DNA from: Candidatus Termititenax sp.
GTDB lineage: Bacteria > Margulisbacteria > Riflemargulisbacteria > GWF2-35-9 > DYQY01
Reading direction: 5' to 3'
Assembly (NCBI GenBank): GCA_020719045.1
Contig: DYQY01000007.1
Coordinates: 5,425-69,424 of the forward strand
DNA: 64,000 bases
Shown here: piece by piece, positions 1 through 8,048 of the stretch
Numbering within the stretch: the first letter of the stretch is position 1
Layout: every line of letters begins with the position of its first letter
Position numbers and translations under genes: made by a program
Notes under the pieces: model-generated
What the model was told of the DNA's origin: nothing
The model's input: only the letters and a program-made list of their open reading frames with translations
Databases searched by the model: none

Positions 1-1223
1 AGCTACTCCACACCTCCGATTGGCATCTAGGACGCTCACTATATACACGTAACCGACGTGAAGAATTTACACAGTTTCTAAACTGGTTAGTTGCAAAAGC
101 AAATTCAGAAAATTCAGATGCTATTTTAGTAGCTGGAGATATTTTTGATACAGGGACTCCTCCCACTTGGGCACAGGAACTTTATTATAAATTTTTATAT
201 GATCTTTCAAAAACAAACTGTAAACATGTTGTTATTATTGCTGGCAATCACGATTCGCCAACCTTCATAGAGGCTCCAAAGTCATTACTAAAAATACTTA
301 ATGTACATGTTATTGGCTCTTTAGCTGAATCTCTTGAAGACGAAGTTATTGTTCTAAATGACAAAAATAATACTCCCTCCTTGATTGTTTGTGCTGTTCC
401 ATATTTAAGAGATCGGGATATCCGTACATCAGAAGCCGGTGAAAGTATAGATGATAAAAATCAAAAGATCTTAACCGGAATCAAAACTCATTACTCAAAT
501 ATTCTGAAGATTGCCAAACAAAAAAAACAAGAATATAAAATTCCGATTGTTGCTATGGGGCATCTTTTCACGGCTGGTGGTAAAACCATTGATGATGACG
601 GAGTAAGAGACTTATATATTGGTTCGCTAGCCCATATTAATTCAGATGTATTTGATTCTGAAGTAACATATACAGCATTAGGTCATTTGCATGTTCCTCA
701 GGTAGTAATGAAAAAAAATAATATTCGCTACAGCGGCTCTCCAATACCTATGGGATTCGGTGAGTCAAAACAACAAAAAATAATTTTAAGTGTAGAAATT
801 GATGATAATAGTACCTCTGTTAAAGAAATAAACGTTCCAGTGTTTCAAAATATTATTAGAATTGCTGGAGACTTGGATTATATCCTTTCTCATATTGAAT
901 TTGCTAAAAAGGAAACTCCGTTTGCTTGGTTAGAAGTAGAATATACGGGGAAAGAAATACCAGGCAATCTTCGAGATACGATAGAGTCAGTTGTTGAAAA
1001 CAGCACTTTGGAAATATTGAGAATAAAAAGTAATCGTGTTTCTGAACGTAGTTTATCAAAACTTGAAGAACAAGAAACTCTAGAGGAGTTATTAATATCA
1101 GATGTTTTTAATCGTTGTCTTATAGATTACAAAGTACCAGATGAACAAAAAAAGATTTTAACTGAATCATTCGAAGAAATAATGCTAGAAATTAACGAAG
1201 CAGAGGTTATTGATGAAAATTAA
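1..1223 (+). CDS. sbcD: Exonuclease subunit SbcD (5' end cut by window edge)
   Basis: This is the nuclease subunit of the SbcCD (Mre11-Rad50-like) complex, which opens hairpins and processes double-strand ends. The frame is open from base 3 and begins LLHTSDWHLGR, so only about the first two or three residues are missing. The metallophosphoesterase motifs are all visible: SDWH, AGDIFD, AGNHDSP, GHLF and GHLHVPQ. About 406 residues are present, close to the usual 400, so the nuclease itself looks complete. A TTG at 381 gives a shorter frame but would discard the first catalytic motifs. The stop overlaps the start of sbcC by 11 bases, the usual translational coupling. The partner SbcC is truncated, so whether this SbcD still works in a complex is doubtful. 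Confidence 0.93.
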   Translation, partial: LLHTSDWHLGRSLYTRNRREEFTQFLNWLVAKANSENSDAILVAGDIFDTGTPPTWAQELYYKFLYDLSKTNCKHVVIIAGNHDSPTFIEAPKSLLKILNVHVIGSLAESLEDEVIVLNDKNNTPSLIVCAVPYLRDRDIRTSEAGESIDDKNQKILTGIKTHYSNILKIAKQKKQEYKIPIVAMGHLFTAGGKTIDDDGVRDLYIGSLAHINSDVFDSEVTYTALGHLHVPQVVMKKNNIRYSGSPIPMGFGESKQQKIILSVEIDDNSTSVKEINVPVFQNIIRIAGDLDYILSHIEFAKKETPFAWLEVEYTGKEIPGNLRDTIESVVENSTLEILRIKSNRVSERSLSKLEEQETLEELLISDVFNRCLIDYKVPDEQKKILTESFEEIMLEINEAEVIDEN

Positions 1224-3135
1224 ACACCTTCGGTTTAAAAACTTAAATTCATTAGTTGGTGAATGGGAAATAGATTTTTCTTCTCCTGAATATCAAAATG
1301 AAGGTATTTTTGCGATTACAGGAAAAACAGGTGCTGGTAAATCTACAATACTTGATGCAATTTGTTTAGCTCTTTATGGAGAGACTCCTCGATTAGGAAA
1401 AATAACTAAATCAACGAATGAGATTATGTCACGTCGAACTGGAGAATGTTTTTCAGAGGTTGTCTTTGAATCCAGCAAAGGCCAATTCAAATGTCATTTT
1501 AGCCAACGTCGCGCAAAAAACCAATCTGATGGTGAGTTGCAGAGCCAAAGGCATGAAATCTCTGACTTTATTTCAGGAGAAATTCTTGAGTCGAAGATAA
1601 AAGATGTCCAACATGCTGTTATTGCCAGAATCGGTATGGACTTTGACCAATTTACTCGTTCTATTCTTTTGGCACAAGGAGGGTTTGCGAAATTCTTAAC
1701 TGCCTCCTCTGATGAAAGAGCTCCTATTTTAGAACAAATAACAGGAACAAAAATTTATAGTACCATTTCTATAAAAGTACATGAAAGAAATCGAGATGAG
1801 TTAACCAAACTAAGTGGGTTGCAATTAGAAACAAACAGCATTCAATTGCTTTCGGAGGAAGAGAAAACACAATTAAAACTAGATAGACAACAAAAGACGG
1901 AAGAGGAAAAAATACTAAAAGAAAAAAGAAATAAAATTGCAGAAGGAATAGCTTGGGTACAAACTATTTTTAGTATCGAAAAGGACCTTCAGTTAATTGA
2001 CCAGGATGAAGAGAAAATTAAAAAAGACTTAGTTGACTTTCAACCAGAGAATAATAAATTAAAAAATGCGTTACAAGCATCTGAATTAGAAGGTGAATAT
2101 GCCACCATAACATCTGTTAGAAACAATTTAGAAAAAGATCAAAAACTGTCTAAAGAATATGAAGAAAATTTACCAAAAATACAAGAAGATAATGTTAAAT
2201 GTAAAACAGAGCAGGAAGAAATAGAGAAGTATTTCAATAAACTAAAAGTAGATTTCAAAAGTGAACGTAACATAATAAAAAATGTTAGAGAATTAGATTT
2301 AGTTATAAAAGAAAAGAATTTATCTTTGCAAACTTATCAGAAAGAAATTGAGTCGATTAAAGAAAATTTGGAAGAAAATAATCGAAAAAAAGATGAAACT
2401 AAAACTAGTCTTTCTATTCTCCAATCAGATATAGATAAATTAAAAGATTATTTAAAAGATAACTCAATAGATGAAACTTTGAATAAAGAATTTTCTGATA
2501 TAGAAGGTGCTTCTATCCAATACGTATCCTTATCTAATACTTTAGAAGAAACAAAAAGAGACAACTTTAAATATAAACAGCAACAAACAGAAATTGGTGA
2601 TGAAATTTCTAAACAAACAGCTATTTGTGAAACAGTTAATAGAACAGAAACTGAAATAAAAAATAAGCTCCAACAAATAGAAAAAGATATTAAGAAATTA
2701 TTAGATGGTAAGCTATTGAGAGAATACAGAACAGAACAAACAACTCTTCTAAAGGAGCAGGAATATTTACACCGTATTCTCTCACTTGAAGAAGAAAGAA
2801 AAAAGTTAGAGGATGATAAACCTTGTCCTTTATGTGGTTCGAATCATCACCCATATGCGAAAGGTAATATTCCAGAAAAATCAAAAATAGATTTACGCTT
2901 AGAGAAATTAGAAACATTGTTTGAAGAAATAGAAAATAAAGAAGAAGAAAAAAGGAACTTAGAAACAAAAATATTAAATGTTAAAGAAGAACTTAAGACA
3001 GAAGAATTAAAGCTATCTGACATAAAATCAAAGAAAGCAACAAATGAGGCAAACCTTGAAAAAACCACTGTTGAGTTCAACAAAAAACAACAAGAACATA
3101 ACCAAATTATTTCAAAACTTATATGGTTAAATTGA
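1213..3135 (+). pseudogene. sbcC: Exonuclease ATPase subunit SbcC, truncated after the zinc hook
   Basis: SbcC is the Rad50/SMC-like ATPase partner of SbcD. The N-terminal ATPase lobe is present: the Walker A motif GKTGAGKS lies around residues 38-45, and the Q-loop region reads SILLAQGGFAKFL. A long Glu/Lys-rich coiled coil then leads to the zinc hook CPLC at residues 538-541. The frame stops at residue 640, about 100 residues into the returning coiled coil. Family members have about 1000 or more residues, so the C-terminal lobe with the ABC signature, Walker B and D-loop is absent. No remnant of it is visible downstream before the MNT gene. The start is ATG 1213; TTG 1210 directly precedes it. 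A half-protein could not form a normal ATPase, so I call it a broken gene. A split gene with its C half elsewhere is possible but unseen. Confidence 0.85.
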
Positions 3136-3339
3136 AGTCAACTTGAAAAACTTTAATACTCTAAATTTTATTTATACTCTTTGTGTGATAGAGTTTTTGC
3201 TTAAGGACTAGCGGATTGTATTACAGCTCCACTTAATGAGCATTGCGAATTTAGTGGCTGTCCTCGAAAACAAAGCTTGAGAATAGGTCGGCGATGAGAC
3301 CTTATTAAAATAAAACTATTGGTATGTTATAATTCAAAA
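3136..3339. other. Non-coding junction between truncated sbcC and MNT gene, with bulged hairpin
   Basis: No gene is seen here. An imperfect inverted repeat lies at 3224-3262. The left arm is ACAGC-TC-CACTTAAT and the right arm ATTTAGTGGCTGT, giving about 12 pairs with a two-base bulge and one mismatch. A related element in the opposite orientation lies at 7072-7110. The 12-mer CTAGCGGATTGT at 3208-3219 also recurs, inverted, at 6986-6997, though one shared 12-mer alone could be chance. An extended -10 (TGTTATAAT) ends at 3333. Confidence 0.5.
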
Positions 3340-3340
3340 A
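3325..3340 (+). promoter_or_regulatory. Extended -10 promoter giving a leaderless MNT transcript
   Basis: TGT-TATAAT (TATAAT at 3328-3333) is followed by exactly six bases and then ATG at 3340. With the normal discriminator length the first transcribed base would be the A of the start codon. There is no Shine-Dalgarno sequence. Confidence 0.55.
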
Positions 3341-3657
3341 TGCTTAATAATGAACAATTAGAAGAATTAATCCTTAAAATCAAACAAATCACCAATCCTG
3401 AATATATCTATTTATTTGGTAGTTATTCAACAAATTCACAAAAAAAAGATAGTGATATTGATATAGCTATCATAAAAAATGATATACCAAACAAAAAAGA
3501 GTTTATTATTAATTTAGAAAAAAAAATAATTTCACCAGATTATTCTGTAGATTTATTAGTTTTTTCTGAAAATGAATTCCAATCTAAGTTATCACAAGGA
3601 TGGAGATTATTAAAAGAAATAACAACCAAGGGAAAAATCTATTATGCAAAGCGATAA
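3340..3657 (+). CDS. MNT-type minimal nucleotidyltransferase (antitoxin of HEPN/MNT pair)
   Basis: This 105-residue protein carries the nucleotidyltransferase signature: G27-S28 in LFGSYS, then SDIDIAI with D39 and D41. That is the GSx10DxD pattern of MNT-domain proteins. In known HEPN/MNT modules the MNT protein acts as antitoxin, in some cases by adding AMP to a tyrosine of the HEPN toxin. The next gene encodes a HEPN protein and overlaps by 14 bases, which supports pairing. I chose ATG 3340 over an upstream in-frame TTG (3319) because the -10 box lies between them. The module sits at the break point of sbcC, consistent with recent insertion. Confidence 0.85.
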   Translation: MLNNEQLEELILKIKQITNPEYIYLFGSYSTNSQKKDSDIDIAIIKNDIPNKKEFIINLEKKIISPDYSVDLLVFSENEFQSKLSQGWRLLKEITTKGKIYYAKR

Positions 3658-4021
3658 TACACCACAATATTGGAAGAATATTTCTACTCATGACATAGAC
3701 ACTGTTGAACTTTTATTAAGAGACAATGGTCACATAGACATAATTATCTATCACATGCATCAAGCAATTGAAAAAATATTAAAAGGTCTAATTATTGCAC
3801 AAGGTGAAGATATCCTTTTTATCCATGACTTAAAAAGACTTTATGCTATTCTATGTAGTGTTAATCAAAAATTTATTGGACTTGAAGAAAAAATAATTAA
3901 TCTTCAAATTTTTTATAAAGATTTAAGATACCCAATCTCTGATTCACTGGATGATTCAGACTTAGATTCTGCAAAAGATAGTTATGAATCTATCCTTTCT
4001 TTTTTGTTTGAAGATTTATAA
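3644..4021 (+). CDS. HEPN domain protein (putative ribonuclease toxin)
   Basis: This 125-residue, mostly helical protein has features of the HEPN family. Helix two reads HMHQAIEKILKGLI, and near the C-terminus FYKDLRYP resembles the conserved RYP segment. Many HEPN toxins are metal-independent RNases using an Rx4-6H motif. I do not see a textbook copy of that motif here, so catalytic activity is uncertain. The gene starts inside the end of the MNT gene, so translation is probably coupled. It ends at a bidirectional terminator shared with the facing HigA-like gene. Confidence 0.8.
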   Translation: MQSDNTPQYWKNISTHDIDTVELLLRDNGHIDIIIYHMHQAIEKILKGLIIAQGEDILFIHDLKRLYAILCSVNQKFIGLEEKIINLQIFYKDLRYPISDSLDDSDLDSAKDSYESILSFLFEDL

Positions 4022-4033
4022 AACTAACCCACT

Positions 4034-4078
4034 AAATGAAAAACCCTGTGGCAAGACCACAGAGAATATTTTCATTTA
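4034..4078. terminator. Bidirectional terminator between two toxin-antitoxin operons
   Basis: The core stem is CTGTGG (4046-4051), loop CAAGA, CCACAG (4057-4062). Outer arms AAATGAAAA and TTTTCATTT extend it and supply a U-tract in either direction. It lies between the HEPN stop and the antitoxin stop. Confidence 0.7.
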
Positions 4079-4356
4079 AAAGATAACTCCAAAGTCTTCC
4101 CTAATGCTCGAGACACTTTTATTAGTGTTGACAATTTAACATCTTCACAATGCTTCTCAATCCTAGAAATAGCTGTTTTTTTTGTATGAACCTTTTCAGC
4201 AAGCTCTTCTTGCGACAAATTAGCCTTTGTTCGCTCTTCTTTTATCATTTCACCAATAACATGAAGTTTAAATTCCTCATATTCATCTTGATACTTATCA
4301 AATACTAAGGGATTAGTATTAATCTTCTCACTTTTGTATTGTTTATAAGTTTTCAT
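4072..4356 (-). CDS. XRE-family HTH antitoxin (HigA-like)
   Basis: A 94-residue protein with a C-terminal helix-turn-helix around residues 38-90 (LSQEELAEKVHTKKTAISRIEK, here quoted in part as SQEELAEKV and AISRIEK), typical of XRE/Cro repressors. HigA-type antitoxins neutralise the toxin through protein contact and repress their own operon. The start ATG at 4356 has a strong ribosome-binding site (GGAAGGTGG). It overlaps the stop of the toxin gene by four bases, so the toxin is first and the antitoxin second, the HigBA order. Confidence 0.85.
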   Translation of the reverse strand: MKTYKQYKSEKINTNPLVFDKYQDEYEEFKLHVIGEMIKEERTKANLSQEELAEKVHTKKTAISRIEKHCEDVKLSTLIKVSRALGKTLELSFK

Positions 4357-4709
4357 TTTTCCACCTTCCTTTTTAAATAGTCATTTTTTAATTTTTCAGC
4401 TAATGATATCTCATTCTTATCTATTTTCTGGCTCTTTTTTTGATAACCATTTGTTAAAATAATCAATTTATTTTTCTCCATAAATCCAAATAACCTATAA
4501 ATATCACTTTTATTTTTTACTCTAATTTCCCAAATATTATCCGTATTTTGCAATTTCTTAAAAAATTTAACAGGAACAATATCAAATTCTTCAACTAAAT
4601 CAAAAACAAAAAATACCTTTTTTAAAACATCAGGCTGTAGGGAATCTAAAAATTCTTGAACAGGACAAACCCCATCTGTTCTTTCATAAAACAATATTTC
4701 TCTTTTCAT
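4353..4709 (-). CDS. RelE/HigB-like toxin (phage-derived Gp49-like family)
   Basis: A 118-residue protein of the RelE/ParE-superfamily type. Recognisable segments are an N-terminal VQEFLDSL, KKLQNTDNIWEIRVK, YRLFGFMEKNKLIILTNGYQKKSQK and a basic C-terminus. This is the pattern of Gp49/HigB proteins, ribosome-dependent mRNA interferases in characterised cases. A longer in-frame start exists at 4787, but MKREILFY at 4709 matches family length. That start has no Shine-Dalgarno; a TATAGT lies nine bases upstream, so the transcript would have little or no leader. It is followed with a four-base overlap by the XRE antitoxin. Confidence 0.82.
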   Translation of the reverse strand: MKREILFYERTDGVCPVQEFLDSLQPDVLKKVFFVFDLVEEFDIVPVKFFKKLQNTDNIWEIRVKNKSDIYRLFGFMEKNKLIILTNGYQKKSQKIDKNEISLAEKLKNDYLKRKVEK

Positions 4710-4914
4710 GCTATATATACTATACCCAATATTCCTAAAAGTAAACATGTAGGTTAACAATTGCAATAAAAAATCTAACACAAACAAAGCATTGATTAAT
4801 TGTAATCAAGAACAACTAATGAAGAAGTAAAGAAAAACCTCTAATCTAAAAAACGTTGCCAATCCCGAGTGTAACGCTTAAACTTACTAATGAATAATCA
4901 ATACAGAGGGATAA

Positions 4915-5700
4915 ATGGATTTAACTACTATTTTCGGTATTATTTCAGGGATAAGTCTAATTTTACTTGCTATATTTATTGATAGCGGACTTGGAATATT
5001 TATCTCAGTAACAAGTATATTAATCGTCGCTGGAGGCACAATAGCTGCCACGCTTATTAGTTATCCAATAGACGAAGTAATTAAAGTAATAAAAATAGCT
5101 GGCAAAGCTTTTTATGCAAACATTAAAGAGCCAACATTTCACATGATTGAACTGATAAATCTTGCGGGAACAGCAAAAAGAGAAGGTTTTCTACATTTAC
5201 CCAATCATGCAAAAAAACTAAATGATTTTTTTATTTTAAAAGGCATACAAATGCTTGCTGATGGAATCCCCAGACAAGAAATAATCAGAGCATTAAATAC
5301 CGAGATCACAATAATGCAATCACGTCACAAGCTTGGACGTGAAATATTCCAAGCAATGGGAGTATTTGCTCCTGCCTTTGGCTTAATAGGAACATTAATA
5401 GGACTAGTTCAAATGCTCTCTAACCTTAGCAATCCAAGTGCCCTCGGTCCTGGAATGTCAGTAGCAATATTAACAACATTTTATGGTGCAGTACTTGCAA
5501 ACCTTCTTTTTATACCATTAGCAAACAAACTTAAAAGAAGAAGCGAACAAGAATTCTTAATAATGCAGATATCAAAAGAAGCCATTTTAAGCATTCAAGC
5601 AAAAGAGTCTATTACCTTGCTTGAGGACAAGCTCTCTTCTTACATTTCTAGATCTTTGCAACAATCTTTAAAACGAAGCAAAAATAATAACAATGAATAA
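4915..5700 (+). CDS. motA: Flagellar motor stator protein MotA
   Basis: MotA forms with MotB the ion-conducting stator that drives flagellar rotation in the inner membrane. The 261-residue product has four predicted membrane segments: two near the N-terminus (TIFGIISGISLILLAIFI and SVTSILIVAGGTIAATL) and two around residues 150-205 (FAPAFGLIGTLIGLVQML, then a segment near AILTTFYGAVLANLLF). The large cytoplasmic loop between them is where the FliG-contacting charges lie in the family. A ribosome site AGAGGG precedes ATG 4915. The gene overlaps motB by eight bases. No other flagellar genes are in the window. Confidence 0.95.
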   Translation: MDLTTIFGIISGISLILLAIFIDSGLGIFISVTSILIVAGGTIAATLISYPIDEVIKVIKIAGKAFYANIKEPTFHMIELINLAGTAKREGFLHLPNHAKKLNDFFILKGIQMLADGIPRQEIIRALNTEITIMQSRHKLGREIFQAMGVFAPAFGLIGTLIGLVQMLSNLSNPSALGPGMSVAILTTFYGAVLANLLFIPLANKLKRRSEQEFLIMQISKEAILSIQAKESITLLEDKLSSYISRSLQQSLKRSKNNNNE

Positions 5701-6469
5701 GGAAGATGATTTAACAGACTCCCAGATGGATTTGCCTCCTGAAAGCGACGAAAAAGGAGCTGGATGGGAAGTAACCTTTGCAGACTTAATGACCCTCCTT
5801 CTAACCTTCTTCATCTTGCTTTACTCAATGTCAAAATTAGATGCAGATAAATACTTAGCTCTTGCTGGCTCTCTTAGAAAAACTCATGGAATAGAATCGA
5901 AAACAGAGCAAGGAGTAATTGTCTCTAAAGACATAGTTAAAAATTCTGATACATTTTCTTCTACAAATGATATTTTAAATAGTAAACTCGAAGAAATACT
6001 AAAAAATATTAACATTTTTATCTTCCAACACCAGCTACAAAATATGGTAAAAGCATACATTGACGAGAGAGGTGTTGTTATTAACATTTCCGATAGTATG
6101 CTCTTTAAAACAGGTGAGGACAATTTAACCTCTGAAAGCAGAATTATTCTTAACTATTTAATGGAATTATTTCAAACATTCCCTTACCCTTTACTGATAG
6201 AAGGTCATACAGACAACACACCAATTAACACCGTAAGATTTCCATCTAACTGGGAACTGTCGACTAACCGTGCCTGCAACGTTATTAAATACTTTATTTC
6301 AAAAGGAATATCTCCGGACAGGCTATCAGCTGAAGGATTTGGTGAATACCGCCCAATCGCAAATAACGGAATTGATTCAGGACGAGCAATGAACAGAAGA
6401 GTTGAAGTTGTGTTCAAGCGAGGCGGAATTATGAAAACACTCGAAGACGATGTTGAAACAGCTATCTAA
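5693..6469 (+). CDS. motB: Flagellar motor stator protein MotB
   Basis: MotB couples ion flow to rotation and anchors the stator to peptidoglycan. The single membrane helix contains the ion-binding aspartate (FADLMTLLLTFFILLYS, around residues 30-46). The C-terminal OmpA-like domain carries the peptidoglycan-binding pattern EGHTDNTPI, NWELSTNRA and RAMNRRVEV. At 258 residues the length is normal. Start and stop overlap arrangements show it is co-translated with motA. Whether sodium or protons drive the motor cannot be read safely from the sequence. Confidence 0.95.
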   Translation: MNKEDDLTDSQMDLPPESDEKGAGWEVTFADLMTLLLTFFILLYSMSKLDADKYLALAGSLRKTHGIESKTEQGVIVSKDIVKNSDTFSSTNDILNSKLEEILKNINIFIFQHQLQNMVKAYIDERGVVINISDSMLFKTGEDNLTSESRIILNYLMELFQTFPYPLLIEGHTDNTPINTVRFPSNWELSTNRACNVIKYFISKGISPDRLSAEGFGEYRPIANNGIDSGRAMNRRVEVVFKRGGIMKTLEDDVETAI

Positions 6470-6490
6470 ATAGGCTATACTACTCATACT

Positions 6491-6907
6491 ATGAATGATC
6501 AAAAAGTACAAAAATTCTTACAAAAAACATTAGATAACAACAGATATGTGAATTATCATTTATTACCTTTCAATTATGAAGAACTAATAAAAAAAGACAT
6601 CATCCAAGAGCAAATTATGAATATAATGAAAGCTCCTGAATCAGAACAAAACACAGAAAAAGACAGACTTCAAGCAATTATCTATACAGAGCTATATAAA
6701 CTTAAAACACCTATCGAAGACATCAAGGAATACTTCAGAAAAGCAATTTTAACTGATAAATTCAAAAATTATCTAGGTCAAGCTTTCAAATTTGGTTTAG
6801 ATTTCAATAAGGACGAAAATCCTTACAAAACAACTTTTATACATCTAGCGCAATTTTTCGTAGCTGATATTTGCTATGAATTTCTCTGGCACCTAGAAAA
6901 CGAATAA
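6491..6907 (+). CDS. Hypothetical protein, 138 aa
   Basis: I do not recognise this protein. It is mainly helical and charged, without a signal peptide or a convincing membrane segment, so probably cytoplasmic. It begins 21 bases after motB. There is no Shine-Dalgarno; TATACT (6476-6481) sits nine bases before the ATG, so it may have its own promoter and an almost leaderless mRNA. A hairpin with a U-tract follows the stop. Its position next to motAB does not by itself link it to motility. Confidence 0.6.
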   Translation: MNDQKVQKFLQKTLDNNRYVNYHLLPFNYEELIKKDIIQEQIMNIMKAPESEQNTEKDRLQAIIYTELYKLKTPIEDIKEYFRKAILTDKFKNYLGQAFKFGLDFNKDENPYKTTFIHLAQFFVADICYEFLWHLENE

Positions 6908-6910
6908 ACT

Positions 6911-6935
6911 GTTAGTTGCACTAACTAGGCTTTTT
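6911..6935 (+). terminator. Putative terminator after the 138-aa gene
   Basis: GTTAGT (6911-6916), loop TGC, ACTAAC (6920-6925), then TAGGC and five T. The stem is short and separated from the U-tract by five bases, so termination may be weak. Confidence 0.45.
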
Positions 6936-7356
6936 AAAAGTAAACTTTTAGATTCTTTTATGTTAAGGCTTCATCGCTAGCCTTAACAATCCGCTAGGCA
7001 CATGAAGCTTCATAGCTTAGTTTAATTAAAACTTATTACACTAACGGACAAATGCCGTCGCCTAAAGGCTTGGGATAGTCACTAAGTTCATTCTTCACTA
7101 AGTGGACTATACTGCCTATCCTGGCTCAGTTGTCCTGAAAAATCGTCCTGATTTTTCTACGCTTCACTCGCTAACTTAAACTACAGCTCTTCTCGCACAG
7201 TGCCTATTTTTTCTAATGACACATAGGTTTATCCTGAAATATTTATTAATTGGAATGTATAAGGAAATTATATAACCCTCTCCATCACAAAGATAACGGA
7301 GAGGGTGCTGACATTAAAATAAATTAGAAGTTGTCACTTATTCCAGCGGGAGAGGT
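6936..7356. other. Non-coding region with several hairpins
   Basis: No gene is seen. Structures present are: a nine-pair hairpin at 6962-6987 (GTTAAGGCT / AGCCTTAAC); a bulged hairpin at 7072-7110 built around two copies of TCACTAAGT (7079-7087 and 7095-7103); GGACAA (7046-7051) facing TTGTCC (7130-7135); and a stem CCCTCTCC / GGAGAGGG at 7276-7305. The 7072-7110 element resembles 3221-3263 in inverted orientation. The region could hold a structured RNA or decayed mobile DNA. I cannot assign a known family. Confidence 0.45.
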
Positions 7357-7698
7357 CTAACTTCTCCAGATTTTATAAGCTATATAAACCATACTTAACC
7401 CAAATAGTTTTCTTAATATATCAACTGGTAGTATACTTGCCAAATAACTACCAACTAACGAACCTACTACAGCTGGAATTAAAAGCATCAAAATACCCTT
7501 AAGTTTAATCGCACCATACTTATAATAAATAAAAACACTTATTAATGATGCTGGAACTATCATAATCAGAGCTATGCTTTGAGCATAAAGCTGTCCATAA
7601 CCTAAATAAAGCATTAATGGCACATAAATCGCAGCCGTCCCAACACCCATGAGACCTGAAATAAAACCACCTAAAACTCCTGCCGCTAAAAATATCAT
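7357..7698 (-). CDS. TauE/SafE-family transporter, C-terminal half protein
   Basis: This 113-residue membrane protein begins [20 protein letters not shown], the start of one TauE/SafE repeat, with about four hydrophobic segments. TauE/SafE proteins export or import sulfite-like organosulfur anions and are usually a single chain of about 250 residues with two such repeats. The previous gene encodes the other repeat, and the two share ATGA (stop and start overlapping), so they are translated together and should form a heterodimer. A longer upstream reading start (7812) lies inside the partner gene and would add hydrophilic residues unlike the family, so I use ATG 7698. Confidence 0.8.
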   Translation of the reverse strand: MIFLAAGVLGGFISGLMGVGTAAIYVPLMLYLGYGQLYAQSIALIMIVPASLISVFIYYKYGAIKLKGILMLLIPAVVGSLVGSYLASILPVDILRKLFGLSMVYIAYKIWRS

Positions 7699-8048
7699 AT
7701 AAAGAATATCCTTATTCCAGCATATAAAATGTACAAGGCAAAAATTTTCTTCAGAGAAGCAGTGTCTATCTTTTGAGCTATAACACTTCCCAAAAGTGCA
7801 CCAAACAAACATCCAATAGTTAAAATTAAAACAATATCAAAATCTAGTTTTACAGAATAAAAAGAATAAGAAACAAATCCAACTACTCCCAAAAGCATCA
7901 TTAATAAAAACGATGTCCCTTGAGCCTCTTTTTGTGAATACTTCATCCAAAGAACCATGGCTGGAACCGTGACAACACCGCCACCAATGCCTAATAAACC
8001 TGAAAGAAAACCAGCTAAGCTACCAATAAGAACTAATTTCTTTACCAC
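7695..8048 (-). CDS. TauE/SafE-family transporter, N-terminal half protein
   Basis: A 117-residue membrane protein with the repeat motif [20 protein letters not shown] near the N-terminus (quoted to show the GxGGG turn) and about four membrane helices. It is the first half of a TauE/SafE transporter whose second half is encoded by the next gene with a four-base overlap. GTG at 8046-8048 is the likely start and overlaps the tyrS stop by seven bases, so tyrS and both halves are probably one transcript. The substrate is unknown. Confidence 0.8.
   Translation of the reverse strand: MVKKLVLIGSLAGFLSGLLGIGGGVVTVPAMVLWMKYSQKEAQGTSFLLMMLLGVVGFVSYSFYSVKLDFDIVLILTIGCLFGALLGSVIAQKIDTASLKKIFALYILYAGIRIFFI

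Noticed and set aside
2690-3083. Opposite-strand open frames inside sbcC
   Set aside because: They mirror the Glu/Lys-rich coiled coil, have no ribosome site and show Phe/Leu/Ser runs typical of antisense reading.
3319-3342. TTG 3319 as the start of the MNT gene
   Set aside because: The TATAAT box would lie inside the coding region, and ATG 3340 gives the normal N-terminus for the family.
3221-7140. Integron attC sites around the toxin-antitoxin genes
   Set aside because: The hairpins have bulges as attC does, but neither carries the paired RYYYAAC and GTTRRRY boxes, and no integrase gene is present.
7695-7812. Frameshift splitting one TauE gene
   Set aside because: The ATGA overlap, a proper start motif (MIFLAAG) and intact half-domains indicate two real genes; split TauE pairs are known.
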